Assembly (NCBI RefSeq): GCF_002259405.1
Contig: NZ_NPFW01000020.1
Location: 62,001 to 126,000, forward strand
DNA from: Rhodococcus sp. 14-2483-1-2
GTDB taxonomy: Bacteria; Actinomycetota; Actinomycetes; Mycobacteriales; Mycobacteriaceae
DNA: 64,000 nt
Direction: 5' to 3'
Shown here: piece by piece, positions 1-8,896 of the stretch
Numbering within the stretch: the first letter of the stretch is position 1
Layout of the letters: each line of letters begins with the position of its first letter
Program-made: the position numbers and the translations under genes
The notes under the pieces: model-generated
The model's database searches: none
Told to the model about the DNA's origin: nothing
What the model saw: the letters and a program-made list of their open reading frames with translations, nothing else

Positions 1-813
1 GTCGATGCCGAGGTCGACGTCCACGTCCTCTTCCAGCAGCGCGCCGAGGTCGATCGACCACGACCACACACGTTCGTCCCGGTAGGGTCCGCGCCCGGCG
101 CTGACCGTCTCGTTGGAGACCTCGAGTTGCTCGTCGGTCCGGTCGCGCGGAACGTTGGTGTTGATCCGGAGGTCGAGTTCGATCGTGTCGTCGTCGTGCA
201 CGATCTCGTCGACACGGAGCGTCTCGAAGCCGCCGCACGTCAGCGTCACCAAGCGTCGAGGCCCGGTGTCTGCGGGATTGTCGGAGAGGGCAGCGATCTG
301 CCACAGGTACTTCGCGGTGTTCGCCGGGTCGGGTATGGAGGAGTTGATGTAGTCGGCCACGATGCTGCGGATGGCGGGGTACGCGATGTGGTCGGAGAGT
401 TCCCAGAACTGCTTGCGCGCCTTGCCGACTGCCGTGTCGAGCAGTGTCGCCCGCTTGGCTCTTTCCTTCGGCAGTGCGGATTTCGCGCTCGGGGCCTCGC
501 CGATCGCACCGGGCACCGAGGGGCGCTCGCGGAGGTGGGTCAGGCGCGACACGAGTTCCTGCAACTGCTCGAGCTGGTCTGCGGTTCCGGCCGCGAAGTC
601 GAGTGCCTCGATGTCGGTCCACGCGTCGAGGTCCGCCGTGAAACGCGCGGCGACCGAATCTGCGTAGCCCACGTAGGCCGAGCCGTCGGTGAAGTGCAGA
701 ACGTAGAGCCCGGCTCGGTGTTCCTTGGCCGCAAAGACCGTGGCGATGGATCCGGCGTCGGTGACGTCGAATCGTTCGAAGGCGAATCCGTCGGGTGTGG
801 AAGCTGTCGGCAT
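1..813 (-). CDS. GIY-YIG-like domain protein, C-terminus cut by window edge
   Basis: The minus-strand frame is open from an ATG at 813 to the window edge, giving 271 residues with no stop, so the C-terminus is missing. Residues about 35-55 read GLYVLHF followed by SAYVGYADS. This matches the GIY...YVG core of the GIY-YIG nuclease fold, with an Arg a few residues later (VAARF). The rest (acidic, with KRATLLDTAVGKARKQ and a C-terminal Asp/Glu-rich segment) was not recognised. Nuclease activity is inference from the N-terminal motif only, because the Glu metal ligand could not be placed. It lies upstream of and divergent from the acetamidase-like gene. Confidence 0.6.
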   Translation of the reverse strand, partial: MPTASTPDGFAFERFDVTDAGSIATVFAAKEHRAGLYVLHFTDGSAYVGYADSVAARFTADLDAWTDIEALDFAAGTADQLEQLQELVSRLTHLRERPSVPGAIGEAPSAKSALPKERAKRATLLDTAVGKARKQFWELSDHIAYPAIRSIVADYINSSIPDPANTAKYLWQIAALSDNPADTGPRRLVTLTCGGFETLRVDEIVHDDDTIELDLRINTNVPRDRTDEQLEVSNETVSAGRGPYRDERVWSWSIDLGALLEEDVDVDLGID

Positions 814-871
814 GGTTGTGAATCTACCGACGTCAGTGGGAAGCACCTATTCTCGCTTGCGCCGTTGAGCA

Positions 872-1051
872 ATGTATATCGCGGTCGACTCTTTCTCCGG
901 GTGCTCCCCCGCCGCGGTCGCAGGCCCGTTCATCGGTCTGCTGTGGCTGGTTGTCGACGGAGGCGGATTCGCCGAGTTCGTCGCCGTCACACTCCTTGCT
1001 GCGGTCACCGCCCTCTGGTTGTCGGCGATCGGCGGCAGCGACCCCAGCTGA
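872..1051 (+). CDS. possible small two-helix membrane protein (59 aa)
   Basis: A short frame starts at the first ATG after an in-frame stop and encodes 59 residues. Two hydrophobic stretches (AVAGPFIGLLWLVV, then FVAVTLLAAVTALWL) flank a short Gly/Asp loop, as expected for a helical hairpin in the membrane. There is no good ribosome binding site. It sits in the gap between two divergent genes. The hydrophobic pattern is the only support, so it may be a chance frame. Confidence 0.35.
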   Translation: MYIAVDSFSGCSPAAVAGPFIGLLWLVVDGGGFAEFVAVTLLAAVTALWLSAIGGSDPS

Positions 1052-1132
1052 GCAATTGGGGCGACGCGCGTTCGTAACTGCCGAGAAACACCTCCGGTCT
1101 ACGTTCGAGATTCGGACAATTCAGGAGGCATC

Positions 1133-2491
1133 ATGGCGCGGTCGATGGCGGAGCAGGCAGCGGAGACGATCAGCAAGGGGATCGGACGTCGCGGATTCAT
1201 CCAGGCGGTCGCCGCGCTGGGCGCGGGCGTCGGGATCGCCGGAACGGCAGCGTGTTCGACGTCCTCGTCCAGCACCGCCGCCGCGAGTTCGTCGGCGCCG
1301 GCACCGGTCGGCATTCTTCAGCCCGGCGCAGGCGACATCTCCGGCGATCACTACCTGAGCTCCGAAGTCGACAAGGTCCTGTGGGGGTACGTCCCGACGG
1401 TCGAGTCCGAATCGGTGCTGCAGATGAAGTCCGGTGAGACGGTGACCATCGATGCGCTCAGCCACGAGGGCATTCTCGAGGATCAGGGCCGCGATCCCGT
1501 CGAGTTCTTCGGCGGCAAGGGCGTATCGGAATCCGATGTGCTGCAGGACGCCATCGACATCGCCGGCGGGTACGACCGGACGGTCCGCAACTTCGACGTC
1601 GACGGACCCCACGTGGTGACGGGCCCGGTGTTCGTCGAAGGGGCGCAGCGCGGCGACGTGCTCAAGATCGAGACGCTCGAGGCGATTCCCCGCGTCCCCT
1701 ACGGCGTGGTGTCGAGTCGGCACGGCAAGGGTTCCCTGGCGGTGACCGCGTCCGGTGAGGCACCTGCTGGTATCAGCCTGGACGAGGTGATGCCGCCGAT
1801 CGGCAGCGACGGCAGGCCGTCGGGTGACCCGACGCAGTACGGCAACGTCTCCACCTTCACTGCCGTCGAGGACGGGCAGGGAGTGATGCGTTACGGCGAT
1901 GCGGCCGTGCGCTTTCCGCTGCGTCCGTTCATGGGCATGATGGGCGTGGCGTTCGCCAGCGACCCGGGTCTGACCTCGCCCAACGCGAATTCGATTCCGC
2001 CGACGCTCGGCGGCGGCAACATCGATGTCGGTCTGCTCGGTGTCGGATCGACGTTCTACCTCCCGGTGTTCGCGGAGGGTGCGTTGTTCTACGTCGGCGA
2101 TCCGCACATGGCGATGGGCGACGGGGAGGTGGCGCTCACCGCGATGGAAGGTTCTCTGCGTGGCACCTTCCGCCTCACCGTCTGCAAGGCGGGCAGCGGT
2201 GATGCCCCCTCCGTCGCGTACTCGTATCCCTTTGCCGAGAACGAAGACTCGTGGATTCCGATCGGCCTGTCCGATCCGGACGGTGCCGTCGGCGGCCAGA
2301 GCTCGGACCTGAACGCTGCCATGCGTCGCGCCGTGGTCAACGCGCTCGACTTCCTCGAGACCGATCTGGGCATGGACCGGGCGACGGCGTATGCGTACCT
2401 CTCCGCGGCCGCGAACTTCACCGTCTCGCAGGTGGTCGACAAGACGGTCGGCGTGCACGGTCAGATCTCCAAGGCGCACTTCGACCGGTAA
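1133..2491 (+). CDS. acetamidase/formamidase family protein, Tat-exported lipoprotein
   Basis: The 452-residue product begins with a twin-arginine signal (Arg19-Arg20 in GRRGFIQ) and a hydrophobic stretch ending GTAAC, which could serve as a lipobox with Cys41. A Ser/Ala-rich linker follows. The mature part (residues about 65-450) reads like the FmdA/AmdA acetamidase/formamidase family, which hydrolyses short amides to ammonia and acid, with segments such as GPVFVEGAQRGDVLKIE and GDPHMAMGDGEVALTAMEG. Family members are usually cytoplasmic and about 310-410 residues, so export is notable. The start is supported by AGGAGG seven bases upstream. The amide substrate is unknown. Confidence 0.85.
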   Translation: MARSMAEQAAETISKGIGRRGFIQAVAALGAGVGIAGTAACSTSSSSTAAASSSAPAPVGILQPGAGDISGDHYLSSEVDKVLWGYVPTVESESVLQMKSGETVTIDALSHEGILEDQGRDPVEFFGGKGVSESDVLQDAIDIAGGYDRTVRNFDVDGPHVVTGPVFVEGAQRGDVLKIETLEAIPRVPYGVVSSRHGKGSLAVTASGEAPAGISLDEVMPPIGSDGRPSGDPTQYGNVSTFTAVEDGQGVMRYGDAAVRFPLRPFMGMMGVAFASDPGLTSPNANSIPPTLGGGNIDVGLLGVGSTFYLPVFAEGALFYVGDPHMAMGDGEVALTAMEGSLRGTFRLTVCKAGSGDAPSVAYSYPFAENEDSWIPIGLSDPDGAVGGQSSDLNAAMRRAVVNALDFLETDLGMDRATAYAYLSAAANFTVSQVVDKTVGVHGQISKAHFDR

Positions 2492-2492
2492 G

Positions 2493-2511
2493 AGTGCGCC
2501 TTCGGCGCACT
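2493..2511. terminator. bidirectional hairpin between convergent genes
   Basis: An 8-bp perfect inverted repeat (AGTGCGCC / GGCGCACT) closes on a c(UUCG)g-type tetraloop. It lies immediately after the acetamidase stop and before the TetR stop. There is no T-run, as is common for actinobacterial terminators. Confidence 0.6.
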
Positions 2512-3129
2512 TCAGCGGTGTGCGGTCGCGACGAAGTGGCGGGTGGCGGCGTCGACTATTTCCGTGGGGGAGATGTCGATCTCGCCGTTCAACCATGCGA
2601 TGACCAGTTCGGCGAGTCCGCCGATGAACAGCAGTCCGTTGATTTCGGATTGTGGTTGCGGCCAAGCTTGTTCGCCGAACAGCTCGCGCGATTGCTCGGC
2701 TACCAGATGGGCGAACGCGCGCATGGACTTTCGTCGGTAGTCTCGCAGTGAGTCGACGGCGAGCGACTCGATCATCGCGACGCGGCCCTTGCGTCGGTCG
2801 TCGGTGAGTACGCCGACGAACGCGGCGATGGCGTTGCGCACCTGTTCCTCGACGGTGGGGGCGGGGGAGTGCAGTGCCTCCAGGGCAGCGGCCCGAATCT
2901 CGTCGGATACCGACTCCACCACCTTCTCGAGCAAGTCCTCTTTGCTGGTGAAGTTCTGGTAGAAGTAGCGCTCGGTCAGCTTCGCCTCGGCGCAGATCGC
3001 GGTCATGGTCGTGTTCAAGGCGCCGGCCGTCGAGAACACTTCGAGTCCGGCTTGGAGCAACCGTGCGCGACGGTCGGCGGTGCGATCGTCGGCGCTCATG
3101 CCGTTGTAGCGGCGCGTCGTGGAAGCCAT
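2512..3129 (-). CDS. TetR family transcriptional regulator
   Basis: The product is 205 residues. An N-terminal helix-turn-helix (residues about 15-62) ends in LTERYFYQNFTSKEDLL, the classical TetR recognition-helix region, and the C-terminal ligand domain is divergent. The ATG at 3129 was chosen over an upstream in-frame start because it places the DNA-binding domain at the usual distance and keeps the intergenic operator free. It is divergent from the P450 gene with a perfect inverted repeat between them, so it very probably represses the P450 and itself. M. tuberculosis has the same pairing of a TetR gene divergent from cyp136, as I recall it. The inducer is unknown. Confidence 0.9.
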   Translation of the reverse strand: MASTTRRYNGMSADDRTADRRARLLQAGLEVFSTAGALNTTMTAICAEAKLTERYFYQNFTSKEDLLEKVVESVSDEIRAAALEALHSPAPTVEEQVRNAIAAFVGVLTDDRRKGRVAMIESLAVDSLRDYRRKSMRAFAHLVAEQSRELFGEQAWPQPQSEINGLLFIGGLAELVIAWLNGEIDISPTEIVDAATRHFVATAHR

Positions 3130-3175
3130 GGGTAGATCTTGACAGAGGGAGTAAGTGTGACGCAGACTACATCCC

Positions 3176-3199
3176 ATCTGACAGGACGCTCTGTCAGAT
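3176..3199. promoter_or_regulatory. TetR operator candidate (9-6-9 inverted repeat)
   Basis: ATCTGACAG and CTGTCAGAT form perfect 9-bp arms around six bases (GACGCT). The site lies 16 bases upstream of the P450 start and 46 bases upstream of the TetR start. Position and symmetry fit an operator for the adjacent TetR protein. A TTGACA at about 3139-3144 could be the -35 box of the P450 promoter. Confidence 0.75.
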
Positions 3200-3214
3200 T
3201 GATGGAGGTCGACA

Positions 3215-4567
3215 ATGGCACGCGCTCTGGCTGCTCCACCTGCAGGTTCGGCACTTCAACCGGTGTTCGGCGACGGCGGTATGCCCGTCGTGGGCCACAC
3301 CCTGGAGTACATCCGAGACCCTCTGAAACTGCTCGGGAGTCGGTGGGAGAAATACGGCGAGGTGTCGTGGCTGACGATGGCCGGCCAGAAGTGGATCACC
3401 GTTCTCGGTCCGGACGCATGCCAAGAGGTGTTGCAGAACGCGGACAAGGCGTTTGCGAACGGTGACGGCTGGTCGCTGCTGATCGGCCCGTTCTTTCACG
3501 GCGGGTTGATGCTGCTCGACTCCGACGAGCATCTGAAGCACCGGCGAATCATGCAGCAGGCCTTCACGAGGGACCGACTCACCAAGTCCGTCGAGGCGTT
3601 GAATCCGGTCACCACAACCGGTTTGGACGCGTGGCAGGGCGGGCGCGACGTCCAGGTCTACCCGGCGCTCAAGGCGTTGACGCTCGAGGTGGCGACCAGC
3701 ATCTTCATGGGCGGGGCCGAGGGCAGCACCGAAGCCGAGATTGCCGAGCTCAACTCGAGTTTCGTGGCGTGCGTCCAGGCGGCGACCTCGATCGTGCGGT
3801 ATCGAGTTCCGGGAACCCGGTGGAAGCGGGGTCTCGACGGCCGCGCCATGCTCGAGCAGTTCTTCCGGCGCTACCTACCGGCGCGGCGCGCCACCGAGAC
3901 CGACGACTTGTTCTCGGTCCTCTGCCACATCGAGGGGAACGACGGCGAGCGCTTCTCCGACGACGAAGTGATAGACCACATGATCTTCCTGCTGATGGCC
4001 GCCCACGACACGTCGACGATCACGCTGTCGACGATGATGCAGTATCTCGGGCAACATCCGCAGTGGCAGGACAAGTGCCGTGCGGAATCCGAGGCGCTGG
4101 GCACTGCTGCGCCGACACTCGCGCAACTCGACGAACTGCACAGTGTCGACCTGGTGATGAAGGAATGCCTACGGCTGGTCTCGCCCACTCCGGTGGTCGC
4201 GCGCCGAGCCGTCAAGGACACCGAGGTGCAGGGAAAGTTCGTCCCCGCGGGGACGTATGCGTCGGTCGCTCCGCACTTCACGCACCACATGGACCAGTAC
4301 TGGCCCGACCCCGAGAAGTTCGACCCCGGCCGCTTCGCCGACGACCGTCGCGAGGACAAAGTGCACCGCTACGCGTGGGAGCCGTTCGGCGGTGGCGTGC
4401 ACAAGTGCATCGGCATGTTCTTCGCAGGCGCGGAGATCAAGACCATCATGCATCATCTGCTGCTGCGGTTCGACTGGTCGGTCGACCCCGATTACGTTGC
4501 GCCGCTGAACTTCACGTCGCTGCCCTTCCCGGAGGACGGGCAGCCCGTGCAGCTACGGAAGCGGTAG
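3215..4567 (+). CDS. cytochrome P450, CYP136-like
   Basis: This 450-residue monooxygenase has the I-helix motif AAHDTST (262-268), the ExxR motif at Glu317-Arg320 and the haem loop FGGGVHKCIG with the Cys398 thiolate ligand. The N-terminal half (GPFFHGGLMLLDSDEH, then HRRIMQQAF) and the C-terminal region resemble mycobacterial CYP136, whose substrate is not established. The start has GGAGG just upstream. It is divergent from a TetR regulator across a perfect operator-like repeat. No ferredoxin or reductase is encoded next to it, so it must use redox partners from elsewhere. The subfamily assignment is from memory of the sequence, not a search. Confidence 0.92.
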   Translation: MARALAAPPAGSALQPVFGDGGMPVVGHTLEYIRDPLKLLGSRWEKYGEVSWLTMAGQKWITVLGPDACQEVLQNADKAFANGDGWSLLIGPFFHGGLMLLDSDEHLKHRRIMQQAFTRDRLTKSVEALNPVTTTGLDAWQGGRDVQVYPALKALTLEVATSIFMGGAEGSTEAEIAELNSSFVACVQAATSIVRYRVPGTRWKRGLDGRAMLEQFFRRYLPARRATETDDLFSVLCHIEGNDGERFSDDEVIDHMIFLLMAAHDTSTITLSTMMQYLGQHPQWQDKCRAESEALGTAAPTLAQLDELHSVDLVMKECLRLVSPTPVVARRAVKDTEVQGKFVPAGTYASVAPHFTHHMDQYWPDPEKFDPGRFADDRREDKVHRYAWEPFGGGVHKCIGMFFAGAEIKTIMHHLLLRFDWSVDPDYVAPLNFTSLPFPEDGQPVQLRKR

Positions 4568-4569
4568 GT

Positions 4570-5433
4570 CTAGCCGGCGCGGTCGGTGAGCCAGCCGATG
4601 ATGTTCGCGGTGACTTCGTCCCTGTTGGTCTCGTTGAGGATCTCGTGGCGGGCCCCGGGGTAGAGGGTGACGGTGACGTCGCTCATCCCGGCCTCGCGGT
4701 ACCGGGCAGCGAGGGTCTCGATCAGCTGTCCGCCGCCGGCCAGAGGGTCGTCGGTTCCCGAGGTGATGAGCAGCGGTAGGTCGGAACGGATCTGCTCGAG
4801 GTTGTGCGGGTCGGCCAGCTTGTCGGCCTCACCGAACAACGCGGGGACTGTCGACTCCGGAAGATCGAAGCCGCACAGAGGATCGGCGACATAGGCGTCC
4901 ACTTCGGCCTCGTCGCGGGTGAGCCATTCGTATCCGGTGCGGTGCTCGAAGGCGGCGTTGAACACACTCAGGTCACCGGCGGGGGCGTCGGCCATCCCGG
5001 CCGCGAGGATGTCCAGCGTCGTCGATCCCGACAACACCACACCCTCGTACAGGTCCGATCGTTCGATCAGAACATGCTGCGCGGCAAACGAACCCATCGA
5101 ATGGGCGAACAGGAACAGTGGCAGGTCCGGATACTCGTTCAGCAGCGATTCGCCCAACTGCTCGATGTCGGCCCACAAACCCGCGAACGCGGCGGCACCG
5201 AAATCGCCAGGGGTGTCGACGATCGACTCTCCGTGGCCGCGATGATCGGATGCGACGACATGAAATCCGGCGTCGTTCAAGGCGGCGGCGAACCGGGCGT
5301 AGCGGCTGCCGTGCTCGGCGAGACCGTGTGCGATCTGCACGACGCCGCGAGCCGGATCGGCCGAGGTGGTCCAGGTGTAGGTGCTGATCTCGATGTCGTC
5401 CTGCTTGGATACGAACGACGAAGCGTTGGCCAC
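4570..5433 (-). CDS. alpha/beta hydrolase, monoacylglycerol-lipase type
   Basis: The product is a 287-residue serine hydrolase of the lysophospholipase/monoacylglycerol lipase group. It has an HGLAEHGSRY oxyanion loop, DHRGHGES, nucleophile elbow AHSMGS, an Asp in GTDDPL and a His in PGARHEILNE, so the triad is complete. A GTG start at 5433 is chosen because GAGGAG lies seven bases upstream. The frame stays open further upstream but would run into the next gene. It ends two bases from the convergent P450 stop. It probably cleaves ester bonds of lipids or xenobiotics. Confidence 0.85.
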   Translation of the reverse strand: MANASSFVSKQDDIEISTYTWTTSADPARGVVQIAHGLAEHGSRYARFAAALNDAGFHVVASDHRGHGESIVDTPGDFGAAAFAGLWADIEQLGESLLNEYPDLPLFLFAHSMGSFAAQHVLIERSDLYEGVVLSGSTTLDILAAGMADAPAGDLSVFNAAFEHRTGYEWLTRDEAEVDAYVADPLCGFDLPESTVPALFGEADKLADPHNLEQIRSDLPLLITSGTDDPLAGGGQLIETLAARYREAGMSDVTVTLYPGARHEILNETNRDEVTANIIGWLTDRAG

Positions 5434-5480
5434 GAAAATCTCCTCGAAACGGCGACGGGAACGAGACTCGAACTTATCTC

Positions 5481-5777
5481 CTAGGCGTCCTCCATCGGGT
5501 CGAAATGCGAGACGACGGGGAACGGCTCGTAGAAGTGATGTAGCAGCGTCTTCCACTCCTGGTACTCGTCGGACTTCCTGAAGCCCTCGGTGTGGTCTTC
5601 GAGTCGTTCCCATTCCACCAGCAGCAGATAGACATGCGGCTGCTCGATGCCCCGCGACAGCGTCAGATTCACGAACCCCGGCATCGAGGAGATGATCGAT
5701 GTCGCGGCGGCGAAGGCGGCCTCGAACTCGTCGGTTCGGTGGGGGATGACGTGCAGCAGGGCATGTTCGACGATCAT
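5481..5777 (-). CDS. antibiotic biosynthesis monooxygenase (ABM) domain protein
   Basis: This 98-residue single-domain protein begins MIVEHALLHVIP and contains SMPGFVNLTLSRG and YLLLVEWERLEDH, the pattern of dimeric ferredoxin-like ABM/YgiN proteins. These include cofactor-free monooxygenases and small stress proteins. The ATG at 5777 gives the normal family length. It lies between the aldehyde dehydrogenase terminator and the hydrolase gene and may be co-transcribed with the hydrolase 47 bases downstream. The substrate is unknown. Confidence 0.8.
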   Translation of the reverse strand: MIVEHALLHVIPHRTDEFEAAFAAATSIISSMPGFVNLTLSRGIEQPHVYLLLVEWERLEDHTEGFRKSDEYQEWKTLLHHFYEPFPVVSHFDPMEDA

Positions 5778-5803
5778 CGGGACAGTATGCCCATGACCGA
5801 CAA

Positions 5804-5834
5804 CAGCTCCCCGGGCACCGTGCCCGGGGAGCTG
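5804..5834 (-). terminator. strong hairpin after the succinate-semialdehyde dehydrogenase gene
   Basis: A perfect 15-bp inverted repeat (CAGCTCCCCGGGCAC / GTGCCCGGGGAGCTG) is separated by one base, so the real loop opens within the GC core. It lies 14 bases past the dehydrogenase stop on the minus strand. No long T-run follows. Confidence 0.75.
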
Positions 5835-5848
5835 CTGGAAGAGACGGT

Positions 5849-7225
5849 CTACTTCGCGGAGATGCGCACGAGCTTCTTGTTCACGAACTCGTCCATGCCC
5901 CACGGTCCCAGTTCGCGACCGACGCCGGAGCGCTTGACGCCGCCGAACGGCAGGCCGGGCAGGGTGGTGCCGTGCTCGTTGACGAAAGCCATGCCGACCT
6001 CGAGCTGCTCGGCCACGTCGCGAGCCTTGTCCAGGTCGGCGCTCCACACCGAGCCGCTCAGTCCGTATGCCGAGGAGTTCGCCAGTTCGATTGCCTGCTG
6101 CGGGCTCTCGACCTTGTAGATCACCGCTGCCGGTCCGAACAGCTCTTCGCTGTACGCACGCATGTCCGGGGTGACGTCGGTGAGCAGCGTCGGCTGCACA
6201 AATGCGCCCGGCCCGTCGATCTTCTTGCCACCGGTGAGCAGTGTTGCGCCCTTGGCGACGGCGTCGTCGATCTGCTCGATCAACGTGTCGGCGGCGGTCT
6301 GCGACGACAGCGGGCCGAGGGTGGTGTTCGCGTCCAATGGATCACCGGTCTGCACTGCCTCGAACGATTCGGTGAGCTTGGTGACGAAGTCGTCGTAGAA
6401 CTCCTCGGCGACGAGGATGCGCTTGGCGGCGTTGCAGGCCTGGCCCGCGTTGGACAGCCGCGCCCGGGTTGCGGATTCGACCGTGGCGTCCATGTCGTCG
6501 GAGTCGAGCATGATGAACACGTCCGAGCCGCCGAGCTCGAGCACGACCTTCTTGAGGTTGCGTCCCGCGGTTTCGGCGACGGAGGTGCCGGCCCGCTCAC
6601 TGCCGGTGAGCGAGACACCCTGCACGCGTGGGTCGGCGATCATGTCGGCGATCTGATCGTTGGTCGCGAAGATGTTGATGTACGCGTCCTGCGGGAGTCC
6701 GGCCTGCTGGAAGATCTCCTCCATCAGCAAAGCCGACTGAGGGCAATTCGGTGCGTGCTTGAGCAGAATCGTGTTGCCCACCATCAGGTTCGGGCCGGCG
6801 AACCGGGCAACCTGGTAGTACGGGAAGTTCCACGGCATGACGCCGACGAGGGCTCCCACCGGTTTGCGCTGCAGCACAGTGTCTTCCGCGCCGGGGACGT
6901 CGAGTGTCTCGTCCTCGAGCAGCGCCGGTCCGTTGTCTGCGTAGTAGCGGTAGATGTTCGACGACAGCTCCACCTCGCCTTGGGATTCGGTGAGGGGCTT
7001 GCCCATTTCGATCGAGATGGTTCGGGCCAGTTCGTCGGAACGCTCGGTGTAGAGGTCGGCGACCTTGTGCAGAATTTCGGCGCGGTGCTTCGGTGAGGTC
7101 TTGCGCCACGTCTGGAAACCGGCGTGTGCGTCGGTCAGTGCGCGCTCGACGCCGGCCGCGTCGAGAGTCTCGAATTCCTTGACAGTTGTGCCGTCGGCAG
7201 GATTGACAGTTTTGTAGGTCGTCAT
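5849..7225 (-). CDS. gabD: NAD(P)-dependent succinate-semialdehyde dehydrogenase family
   Basis: The 458-residue aldehyde dehydrogenase has the conserved [22 protein letters not shown] (general-base Glu) and [11 protein letters not shown] (catalytic Cys) motifs. Length and the N-terminus ([15 protein letters not shown]) fit succinate-semialdehyde dehydrogenases, which oxidise the semialdehyde to succinate in GABA and related catabolism. The AraC-type gene lies 67 bases upstream on the same strand, and a strong hairpin follows the stop. Substrate assignment within the aldehyde dehydrogenase superfamily is probable, not proven. Confidence 0.85.
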   Translation of the reverse strand: MTTYKTVNPADGTTVKEFETLDAAGVERALTDAHAGFQTWRKTSPKHRAEILHKVADLYTERSDELARTISIEMGKPLTESQGEVELSSNIYRYYADNGPALLEDETLDVPGAEDTVLQRKPVGALVGVMPWNFPYYQVARFAGPNLMVGNTILLKHAPNCPQSALLMEEIFQQAGLPQDAYINIFATNDQIADMIADPRVQGVSLTGSERAGTSVAETAGRNLKKVVLELGGSDVFIMLDSDDMDATVESATRARLSNAGQACNAAKRILVAEEFYDDFVTKLTESFEAVQTGDPLDANTTLGPLSSQTAADTLIEQIDDAVAKGATLLTGGKKIDGPGAFVQPTLLTDVTPDMRAYSEELFGPAAVIYKVESPQQAIELANSSAYGLSGSVWSADLDKARDVAEQLEVGMAFVNEHGTTLPGLPFGGVKRSGVGRELGPWGMDEFVNKKLVRISAK

Positions 7226-7292
7226 GATCTGTTCAACGGTCGGGGAGGGGTCCGTTGTTCCTATTCGGGCAAAACGGATGCTCCGACGGTGG

Positions 7293-8279
7293 TCAGGAAG
7301 GGGTCCGAGGCCCGCCGTCGCGGTGACGCGCCCGGTACTCCATGGGCGTGCAATCGAATTGACGGCGGAATGTACGCGTCAGATGCGAGCTGTCGTAGAA
7401 GCCCCACCGGGCAGCGATCTCGCCCAGAGTGACCGCGGGATCGGCAGTGAGGATGTCTCGTATCGCGCCGTTCATGCGTTCGTGGCGCACGCATTCGGAG
7501 AAGGTGGTGCCGGCCGCGTTCAGTAGGCGGTGCATCGTGCGGGTCGAGATCATCGCCTCGCGCGCTGCGGCGTCGGCGCTGACGCGGCCGGACGGTAGGG
7601 CGGTGCGGATGTAGTGGCGCAGCATCATTCGGGTGGCGTTGTCGCGAGTCTCCGAATCGCGGGTGGTCGTCGTCGATCCGGCCACCGCGGTCAGCACGTC
7701 GACGAACGATCGATCGAGTGTCGCGAGCGCGCCGGGGTCGAGTGTCGAGCTCTCCTTCCACAGGACCGACATCATCGATCCCACCAGTGCACCCGCACCC
7801 GTCGTGGTGTCGATGCTGGTGCCCGTCACCGCGTCGGGATTCCACAGCTCCCGCGGGATTCGGAACGAGAGCACTTTCCACATCTCTCTGCTGTCGGTCT
7901 CGCGGTACTCCATCTGGTACGGGCGGGTGGTGTCGAACACGGTGATCGAACCAGGCGTGATCAGCGAGCGGCGTTCGTCCTGCTCCGCGAGGCAGGTTCC
8001 TTCCAACTGGAGATTGACGAACACTGCGTCGAGCGGCGCGCGCGTGACTTCGCGCCGACCGTGTTTGAGGACCTGGGTGACCGAGGAGATCTCGGCGCAG
8101 TTGACCACCGCCAGTTCCTGAGAGTCGACCCAACCCGGGACGCCGTCGGGAACGGAGCTGCGGTCTCGTTGCGAGCGGCCTCGATGGGGAGCCAACGGAG
8201 TGAAGGCCTCGCACACCACGTCACCCCAGTAGCTCACCTGCTCCTGGGGACTCAGCCCGGACGTGGACCAGTACGGCAC
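7293..8279 (-). CDS. AraC family transcriptional regulator
   Basis: The 328-residue regulator has an N-terminal AraC-binding cupin-like domain (ITPGSITVFDTTRPYQMEYR at about residues 105-125) and a C-terminal double helix-turn-helix. The latter ends LGEIAARWGFYDSSHLTRTF...TPMEYR, the AraC signature. The GTG at 8279 is preferred because GGGAGGAGGG lies just upstream. It is read in the same direction as the downstream aldehyde dehydrogenase gene and is its likely regulator (by position). Confidence 0.88.
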   Translation of the reverse strand: MPYWSTSGLSPQEQVSYWGDVVCEAFTPLAPHRGRSQRDRSSVPDGVPGWVDSQELAVVNCAEISSVTQVLKHGRREVTRAPLDAVFVNLQLEGTCLAEQDERRSLITPGSITVFDTTRPYQMEYRETDSREMWKVLSFRIPRELWNPDAVTGTSIDTTTGAGALVGSMMSVLWKESSTLDPGALATLDRSFVDVLTAVAGSTTTTRDSETRDNATRMMLRHYIRTALPSGRVSADAAAREAMISTRTMHRLLNAAGTTFSECVRHERMNGAIRDILTADPAVTLGEIAARWGFYDSSHLTRTFRRQFDCTPMEYRARHRDGGPRTPS

Positions 8280-8391
8280 GATGGCCCTCCTCCCGTGGTG
8301 TCGGCGTTTCCACTGGAACCGACGATAGATCGCCTGATCGACAGCTGTATTTCCCCGGCGTAACAACCTCGACCGTGGCGGTCGTCGCGCG

Positions 8392-8874
8392 TCAGGCCGT
8401 TCTGCGGTACGTCGATTCGGAGTGGGCTGCCCTGGTGTGCAGCATCGGCAGGACCTCGTCGAGGAGGCAGCGCTCGAGTTCGACGCGATGAGTGTCGAGC
8501 AGGGGAACGATCGTCACCCCGTCTGCGACGTGTGCTGCCGCGATGTCGGCGATGAGTCCGGCCAGACCCGACGGTGTGCCGATGTAACAGACGGTCCTGG
8601 GGGCGTGGACTCGTGCGTCGGCCAGTTCCGTGCGCGCTGTCCTCGCGTCGTGCGCTACGTGAACCGCGACGTCGAGAACGACCGACGGCGCATCTGTCCG
8701 GTGCTCACGGTCGTTGTGCGTTGCACGCAGGCGGGCTCGTGCGAGCTGAGCCGTGGCGAGATCGTCCGCCCGGATGTGTACGGTCTCGGCGGCCGGTGGG
8801 TCGGTCAGCCACCGTGGATCCGACTCGTCGGGCGGTGGGGAAGACAGTGCGACAACCATATTGGCGGTGAGCAT
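8392..8874 (-). CDS. LLM (luciferase-like) C-terminal-domain-only protein
   Basis: The 160-residue protein resembles only the last third of bacterial luciferase-like monooxygenases. The segment YIGTPSGLAGLIADI, then VADGVTIVPLL and CLLDEVLPML, mirrors their GTP...DxI...DGF...P...VPLL ending. No N-terminal barrel half is encoded upstream, where a flavin reductase gene ends 22 bases away. It is probably an accessory or remnant of an LLM oxygenase that became its own gene. Function unknown. It is downstream of the reductase and DszA-type genes and probably co-transcribed with them. Confidence 0.6.
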   Translation of the reverse strand: MLTANMVVALSSPPPDESDPRWLTDPPAAETVHIRADDLATAQLARARLRATHNDREHRTDAPSVVLDVAVHVAHDARTARTELADARVHAPRTVCYIGTPSGLAGLIADIAAAHVADGVTIVPLLDTHRVELERCLLDEVLPMLHTRAAHSESTYRRTA

Positions 8875-8896
8875 GAGGGGTCCGTTCGCGTCGAGG

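Noticed and set aside
1121-2665. A 514-codon minus-strand frame over the acetamidase-like gene
   Set aside because: Arg/His-rich shadow translation; the plus strand has a Shine-Dalgarno, a Tat signal and family motifs.
3631-4779. A 382-codon plus-strand frame inside the P450 gene
   Set aside because: It overlaps the P450 in another frame, crosses into the convergent hydrolase, and is Arg-rich with no motif.
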